DNA of 64,000 bases from positions 62,001 to 126,000 of the forward strand of contig JAADDZ010000014.1 of assembly GCA_013153635.1 (NCBI GenBank). The letters are read 5' to 3'. Below, piece by piece: positions 61,825 to 64,000 of the stretch; position 1 is the stretch's first letter; each line of letters opens with the position of its first letter. The notes under the pieces were generated by a model that was not told where the DNA came from, ran no database searches, and was given only the letters and a program-made list of their open reading frames with translations. The stretch comes from Aquificota bacterium. GTDB taxonomy: Bacteria > Aquificota > Aquificia > Aquificales > Hydrogenothermaceae. A program made the position numbers and the translations under genes.

Positions 61825-62925
61825 ATGCCTAAGTTAAAACAGATACAAAACAAAATACAAAAGGAAGGTTTAGACAGCTTCTTCTTTTCAAGTAAAGCAA
61901 ATATATTCTATATGACATATTTCTCTTCTTCTAACGCTTATGTGATATTAAAACCTGACGAAAAATATTTTATAACTGACTCTCGTTATTATGAAGGAGC
62001 CAAAGAAAAACTAAAAGACTGGAATGTTATTGAGTTAGATGCAGGGGAAAAGAAAGGTATAGACCACCTAAGAGAACTTATAAATCAGCTAGGTGGAGAA
62101 AAAGTAGGTTTTGAAAAAGACAAAGTTACCATCTCCTTTTACGAAAAACTCCTAAACAAAAACTCAAAAGAAAAAAAAGATAGACTCCATTCTCATCTTA
62201 TAGGATACGAAGGTTTCCTTAATGAGATTCGTATGGTTAAAACAGAAGAAGAAATAAACATAATAAAACAAGCTGTAAAAAAAACAGATAACATCTTTAA
62301 AAAACTGTTAAAAGAGATTCCAAAATCAAAAACAGAACTAGATATAAGAAAAAAAATCATCAACTACATATTTGAGGAAGGAGGAACAGGAGAAAGCTTT
62401 CCAGCCATTGTAGCATCAGGAGAGCATTCAGCCATACCTCATTGGGAAACATCCTCTTCTAGTTTAAAGTGGAACACATTTTTACTTATAGATATGGGTC
62501 TAATCTACAAAGGTTACTGTTCAGATTTTACCCGAACAATCGGTTTAGGAAAGATAGATAAAGAGTTAGAAAAGATATATCACATAGTAAAAGAAGCCCA
62601 CGAAGAAGCAACAAATGTAGTAAAAGCTGGGATACCAATTGGAGAGATAGACCTTGCGGCACGAAGAGTGATAGAAAAAGCTGGATACAAAGAATATTTT
62701 ATCCATTCAACAGGACATGGAATCGGAGTAGAGATTCATGAAGAACCTAGGATATACAAAACAAATCAAGACCTATTACAAGAAAATACAGTATTTACAA
62801 TAGAACCGGGAGTCTACATTCCGGGAAAAGCTGGAGTTAGGCTCGAAAACATTGTAGTCTGTAGAAAAGATAAAGCACAAGTATTAACTGAAACAGATTT
62901 AGAACTTAGGATATTAGAAAGATGA
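61825..62925 (+). CDS. Xaa-Pro aminopeptidase-like M24 metallopeptidase
   Basis: A 366-residue creatinase/prolidase-family enzyme with an N-terminal creatinase_N domain (about 1-130). The dinuclear metal ligands are in '[18 protein letters not shown]' (two Asp), '[14 protein letters not shown]' (His), '[11 protein letters not shown]' (Glu) and 'GVRLENIVV' (Glu). Substrate specificity (PepP versus PepQ) cannot be settled. It overlaps rdgB by 4 bases. Confidence 0.92.
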   Translation: MPKLKQIQNKIQKEGLDSFFFSSKANIFYMTYFSSSNAYVILKPDEKYFITDSRYYEGAKEKLKDWNVIELDAGEKKGIDHLRELINQLGGEKVGFEKDKVTISFYEKLLNKNSKEKKDRLHSHLIGYEGFLNEIRMVKTEEEINIIKQAVKKTDNIFKKLLKEIPKSKTELDIRKKIINYIFEEGGTGESFPAIVASGEHSAIPHWETSSSSLKWNTFLLIDMGLIYKGYCSDFTRTIGLGKIDKELEKIYHIVKEAHEEATNVVKAGIPIGEIDLAARRVIEKAGYKEYFIHSTGHGIGVEIHEEPRIYKTNQDLLQENTVFTIEPGVYIPGKAGVRLENIVVCRKDKAQVLTETDLELRILER

Positions 62926-63551
62926 AATTAGACAAGATACTCTTGGCAACTACAAATAAAGGTAAACTAAAAGAATTTAAACATCTCCTAAAAGATGCAG
63001 AGATACAGATTCTATCTCTACAAGATATGCCTCAAAAAATAGAAGTAGTAGAAGATAGACCTACCTTTTTAGAAAATGCTATAAAAAAGGCTAAAGAATA
63101 CGCTTTATTTTATAAAGTTCCAGTTATTGCTGAAGATGCAGGACTAGAGATAGATGCCCTTGGAGGCTTTCCCGGAGTATATTCAGCTAGATTTTTTTCT
63201 TTAAAAGAATTTGGAGGAGAAGAGCCTGTACAAGACAGTACAGATAGAGCAAACATATTAAAAGTTCTTAGACTGATGGAAGGGGAAAAAAATAGAACCG
63301 CTAGATTTGTAAGTAATATCGTCCTTTATATTCCAGAAGAAGAAGGTTTTTGGACAGAAGGTTATCTGTACGGAGAAATTACCCAATCTCCATTAGGAGA
63401 AGGAGGTTTTGGGTATGACCCTATATTCAGACCTATAGATTCAGAAAAAACGCTAGCTCAACTTAGTCCTGAAGAGAAAAACAGAATTAGTCATAGAGGC
63501 CAAGCTGTAAGAAAACTTATAAAAGTTATTAAACAGCTGAAAAATGAATGA
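62922..63551 (+). CDS. rdgB: XTP/dITP diphosphatase (RdgB/HAM1 family)
   Basis: It removes non-canonical purine nucleotides. '[16 protein letters not shown]' at the N-terminus, '[14 protein letters not shown]', '[21 protein letters not shown]' (in pieces '[10 protein letters not shown]' and 'PGVYSAR'), 'GYDPIF' and '[10 protein letters not shown]' at the C-terminus are family signatures. The length is 209 residues. Confidence 0.95.
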   Translation: MKLDKILLATTNKGKLKEFKHLLKDAEIQILSLQDMPQKIEVVEDRPTFLENAIKKAKEYALFYKVPVIAEDAGLEIDALGGFPGVYSARFFSLKEFGGEEPVQDSTDRANILKVLRLMEGEKNRTARFVSNIVLYIPEEEGFWTEGYLYGEITQSPLGEGGFGYDPIFRPIDSEKTLAQLSPEEKNRISHRGQAVRKLIKVIKQLKNE

Positions 63552-64000
63552 TATAAAAGTAAACAAAGAAAAATTAAAAAACTACCTAAAAGAGCTTGTA
63601 TCTATACCTAGTTACAAGGATTGTAAAAATATTCAAAACTACATATCAGATAAACTTTCTTTTTTGAGATGGGAAAAACAGTTTATTGGAAAAAATGACC
63701 TATACAACCTTATCAGTATAAACCCAAGAAAACCTTTTTTGATAAACACCCACGTAGATACAGTACCTCCTATAGATATGGAAAATCCATTTGAACTAAA
63801 AGAAAAAAACGGAGCTTTTTATGGGAGAGGGACAGCTGACACAAAAGGATTGATAGCATCTTTAATACTGGCTATTGAACTGTTCAAAAAAAATTTTCCC
63901 AAAAAAGAATTGCCTGTATCTTTGGCTTTTACAGTGGACGAAGAACAAAATACAGCCCTTGGTTCTGAAAAATTGAGAGAAGTTCTTAAGCCTATAAAAT
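63544..64000 (+). CDS. M20-family metallopeptidase (ArgE/DapE-like), 3' end cut by window edge
   Basis: It begins at the ATG 63544, overlapping rdgB by 8 bases; the alternative ATG at 63548 hits a stop at once. Metal-ligand motifs: 'NTHVDTVPP' (His, Asp), 'GRGTADTKG' (bridging Asp) and 'TVDEEQN' (catalytic and ligand Glu). Only the first ~152 residues are in the window. It may be an acetylornithine/succinyl-diaminopimelate deacylase or a peptidase; the substrate cannot be told. Confidence 0.88.
   Translation, partial: MNDIKVNKEKLKNYLKELVSIPSYKDCKNIQNYISDKLSFLRWEKQFIGKNDLYNLISINPRKPFLINTHVDTVPPIDMENPFELKEKNGAFYGRGTADTKGLIASLILAIELFKKNFPKKELPVSLAFTVDEEQNTALGSEKLREVLKPIK

Overview
The window is AT-rich and densely packed, and it looks like a chromosome segment of a thermophilic chemolithoautotroph of the Aquificota, most probably Hydrogenothermaceae (Sulfurihydrogenibium-like). 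The pointers are two Hydrogenobacter-type multi-subunit 2-oxoacid:ferredoxin oxidoreductase operons (the reductive TCA cycle carboxylases), an Isp-type [NiFe] uptake hydrogenase, an AtpE with a signal peptide, and the overall gene mix. The genus is an inference. No CRISPR array, insertion sequence or rRNA operon was seen.

Layout. 1-10.5 kb (minus strand): an edge-truncated subtilase, then mltG, ruvX, a DUF2892 protein, leuC, tRNA-Arg, prfA, rpmE, rho, mnmE, yidC, yidD, rnpA and rpmH, packed with overlaps. 10.5-14.5 kb (minus): atpE, a small UspA-like protein and atpB, then nadA and argH. 14.6-18 kb (plus): valS, with an unusual insertion of about 190 residues, and tRNA-Leu. 18-21 kb (minus): a two-component system in one operon with an outer-membrane barrel and a Gln-rich secreted protein. 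An 11-bp-spaced direct repeat of the OmpR/PhoB type lies in front of that operon. 21-27.3 kb (plus): pgeF, accD, mobB, hisC, an MscS channel, a FadL porin, an M50 protease and tRNA-His. 27.3-31.8 kb: a frameshifted DNA methyltransferase (plus), then truD, an RlmI-like methyltransferase and an SDR (minus). 31.9-37.6 kb (plus): the Isp-type hydrogenase hydS-isp1-isp2-hydL with a maturation protease and a HupH-like protein. 37.6-40.6 kb (minus): gap and tkt.

41-55.3 kb is the most striking part, a carbon-fixation island. A five-gene forDABGE-like operon and a four-gene porDABG-like operon flank a CobW-family GTPase, a hemerythrin and a three-gene DAB inorganic-carbon uptake system (dabB, a small antiporter-like membrane protein, dabA). 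Both ferredoxin oxidoreductase promoter regions carry a pair of palindrome-like sites (10-3-10 architecture) with centres exactly 28 bp apart. A perfect single copy lies just before nadA. The simplest reading is a shared regulator linking CO2/bicarbonate capture, the two reductive carboxylases and an Fe-S enzyme of NAD synthesis. Hydrogenase would supply electrons, DAB would supply CO2/bicarbonate, and the carboxylases would fix the carbon.

55.3-64 kb: moeA (minus), tRNA-Met and a zinc-ribbon coiled-coil protein, a NapH-like Fe-S membrane protein (minus), then on plus a PEGA/beta-propeller lipoprotein, purF, a tautomerase, an M24 aminopeptidase, rdgB and an edge-truncated M20 peptidase.

All functional calls come from motif and family recognition by eye. 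No database search was run.
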